NCBI GenBank assembly: GCA_002309195.1
Contig: DBWY01000012.1
Location: 185,069 to 208,961 of the forward strand
Direction: 5' to 3'
DNA: 23,893 bases
From: Treponema sp. UBA1226
GTDB taxonomy: Bacteria; Spirochaetota; Spirochaetia; Treponematales; Treponemataceae
Shown: positions 23,076-23,893 of the stretch, piece after piece
Layout: each line of letters starts with the position of its first letter
Numbering within the stretch: position 1 is the stretch's first letter
The notes under the pieces: generated by a model
What the model was told of the DNA's origin: nothing
The model's input: the letters and a program-made list of their open reading frames with translations, nothing else
Database searches by the model: none
Translations under genes and position numbers: made by a program

Positions 23076-23893
23076 ATGAAAACTGTTTACCTTGGAATTA
23101 CAGGAGATATTATTCACCCTGGAATCATCAATATCATTAACGAAGGTGCAAAACTTGGAGAACTTACAATAGGTCTTTTGACAGACAGCGCAATCGTTTC
23201 TCATAAGCGTCTTCCTTACCTTACATATGACCAGAGAAAGACTGTCGTAGAAAATATAAAGGGCGTTGCAAAGGTTGTTCCGCAGGAAGACTGGAGCTAT
23301 GTTCCTAACCTTAAAAAATTAAAACCGGATTATATCATTCACGGTGATGACTGGAAGACAAATTATCTTAACCACATCCGTGACGAAGTTTTTGAAGTAA
23401 TGAAAGAGTGGGGTGGCCAGGTTGTAGAAATCCCTTATACTCAGGGAATCAATTCTACTGCCCTTGCAGAAAACGCATCGAGCATCGGAACAACTCCTGA
23501 TGTACGTCGTGCAACTTTACGCCGCCTCATCGCTGCAAAACCCATTGTTCGTATCATGGAAGCTCACAGCGGTTTGAGCGGACTTATCGTTGAAAATGCA
23601 GAAATCGAAAAGGAAGACGGAATCCATCGCTTTGACGGAATGTGGTCTTCTTCTTTGACAGATTCAACTTCAAAAGGAAAACCGGATATCGAAGCTGTAG
23701 ACCTTACGACCCGTATGCAGTCTCTTACAGATATTCTTGAATGTACAACAAAGCCGATTATTTATGACGGCGACACAGGTGATATTCCTGAACACTTTGT
23801 ATTTACGGTTCGTACTCTTGAACGTAACGGTGTAAGTGCTGTTATCATCGAAGATAAAAAAGGTCTTAAAAAGAATTCTCTTTTTGGAACAGA
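23076..23893 (+). CDS. cytidylyltransferase-phosphoenolpyruvate mutase fusion, partial (3' end outside window)
   Basis: 272 codons plus two bases are visible. The N-terminal ~130 residues are a nucleotidyltransferase domain of the CTP:glycerol/choline phosphate type (LGITGDIIHPGIINII, TDSAIVSHKRLPYLTYDQR, YIIHGDDW). A PEP mutase domain follows: GMWSSSLTDS (~189-198), GKPDIEAVDLTTR, the metal-binding DGDTG (231-235) and the signature EDKKGLKKNS (259-268). PEP mutase converts phosphoenolpyruvate to phosphonopyruvate, the first step of phosphonate synthesis; the fused transferase would activate the resulting aminoethylphosphonate or a similar product as a CMP derivative. The HxGH motif reads HPGI (14-17). 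AGGAG precedes the ATG by about 9 bases. Decarboxylase and aminotransferase partners would be expected just beyond the window. Confidence 0.93.
   Translation, partial: MKTVYLGITGDIIHPGIINIINEGAKLGELTIGLLTDSAIVSHKRLPYLTYDQRKTVVENIKGVAKVVPQEDWSYVPNLKKLKPDYIIHGDDWKTNYLNHIRDEVFEVMKEWGGQVVEIPYTQGINSTALAENASSIGTTPDVRRATLRRLIAAKPIVRIMEAHSGLSGLIVENAEIEKEDGIHRFDGMWSSSLTDSTSKGKPDIEAVDLTTRMQSLTDILECTTKPIIYDGDTGDIPEHFVFTVRTLERNGVSAVIIEDKKGLKKNSLFGT

Noticed and set aside
21810..23893. LicC/LicA-type phosphorylcholine pathway
   Set aside because: The second domain is clearly PEP mutase (EDKKGLKKNS, DGDTG), and no choline kinase is visible, so a phosphonate route fits better.
1..23893. Mobile elements, CRISPR arrays, phage genes
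   Set aside because: I found no transposase, integrase, cas gene, regularly spaced repeat or att-like duplication. All long frames belong to chromosomal-type genes.

Overview
The window reads as a chromosomal segment of a spirochaete, most probably a host-associated Treponema. The main pointers are a UPF0164-type outer-membrane protein (a family known mainly from treponemes), several lipoproteins with a relaxed lipobox, an AT-rich sequence with strongly A/T-biased third codon positions, and the mix of housekeeping genes. There are no insertion sequences, CRISPR arrays, integrases or rRNA genes. Apart from the 5' end of one tRNA at the left edge, the window is densely packed protein-coding DNA.

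Layout. Positions 1-8370 are all on the minus strand. In transcription order they hold a DEAD-box RNA helicase, an Smc-type ATPase, a small membrane-anchored protein, a large lipoprotein with a TPR-like C-terminus, serS, a DUF1189-like membrane protein and then a tRNA with its own promoter. From smc to the DUF1189-like gene the frames overlap by 1-4 bases or are about 50 bases apart, so they look like one operon with a strong extended -10 promoter in front of smc. A GT4 glycosyltransferase (8416-9525, plus) diverges from the helicase and converges on a polA-coaE operon (minus). Between polA and the next plus-strand operon lies a regulatory region with a XylR-type operator and a hairpin. That operon is a ROK-family repressor, an N-acylglucosamine-2-epimerase-like protein and luxS. 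A CapA/PgsA-like lipoprotein (minus) converges on luxS. Rightward again come a small unknown protein, a FadL/UPF0164-like outer-membrane protein paired with a 1067-residue periplasmic protein (repeated FlgD-Ig-like modules plus a C-terminal OmpA domain), a CDP-glycerol glycerophosphotransferase-like enzyme, and the first 272 codons of a cytidylyltransferase/phosphoenolpyruvate mutase fusion cut by the window edge.

How they fit together. smc, polA, coaE, serS and the helicase are core functions. The FadL-like/OmpA pair and the CapA lipoprotein belong to the cell envelope. The last two genes suggest a phosphonate- or glycerophosphate-decorated surface glycan. The ROK-epimerase-luxS operon links AI-2 and methyl-cycle metabolism to a sugar-type regulator.

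The most unusual regulatory signal is that at least five genes at the head of a transcript (8370 minus, 8416 plus, 13053 minus, 13197 plus, 21810 plus; probably also 16772 minus) have a sigma-70 -10 hexamer exactly 6 bases before the ATG and no Shine-Dalgarno. This predicts leaderless mRNAs, while operon-internal genes carry ordinary ribosome-binding sites. Other points worth checking are an Smc without a recognisable canonical hinge, degraded proofreading motifs in PolA, a P-loop ending in Asn in CoaE, and a HPGI instead of HxGH motif in the PEP-mutase fusion.
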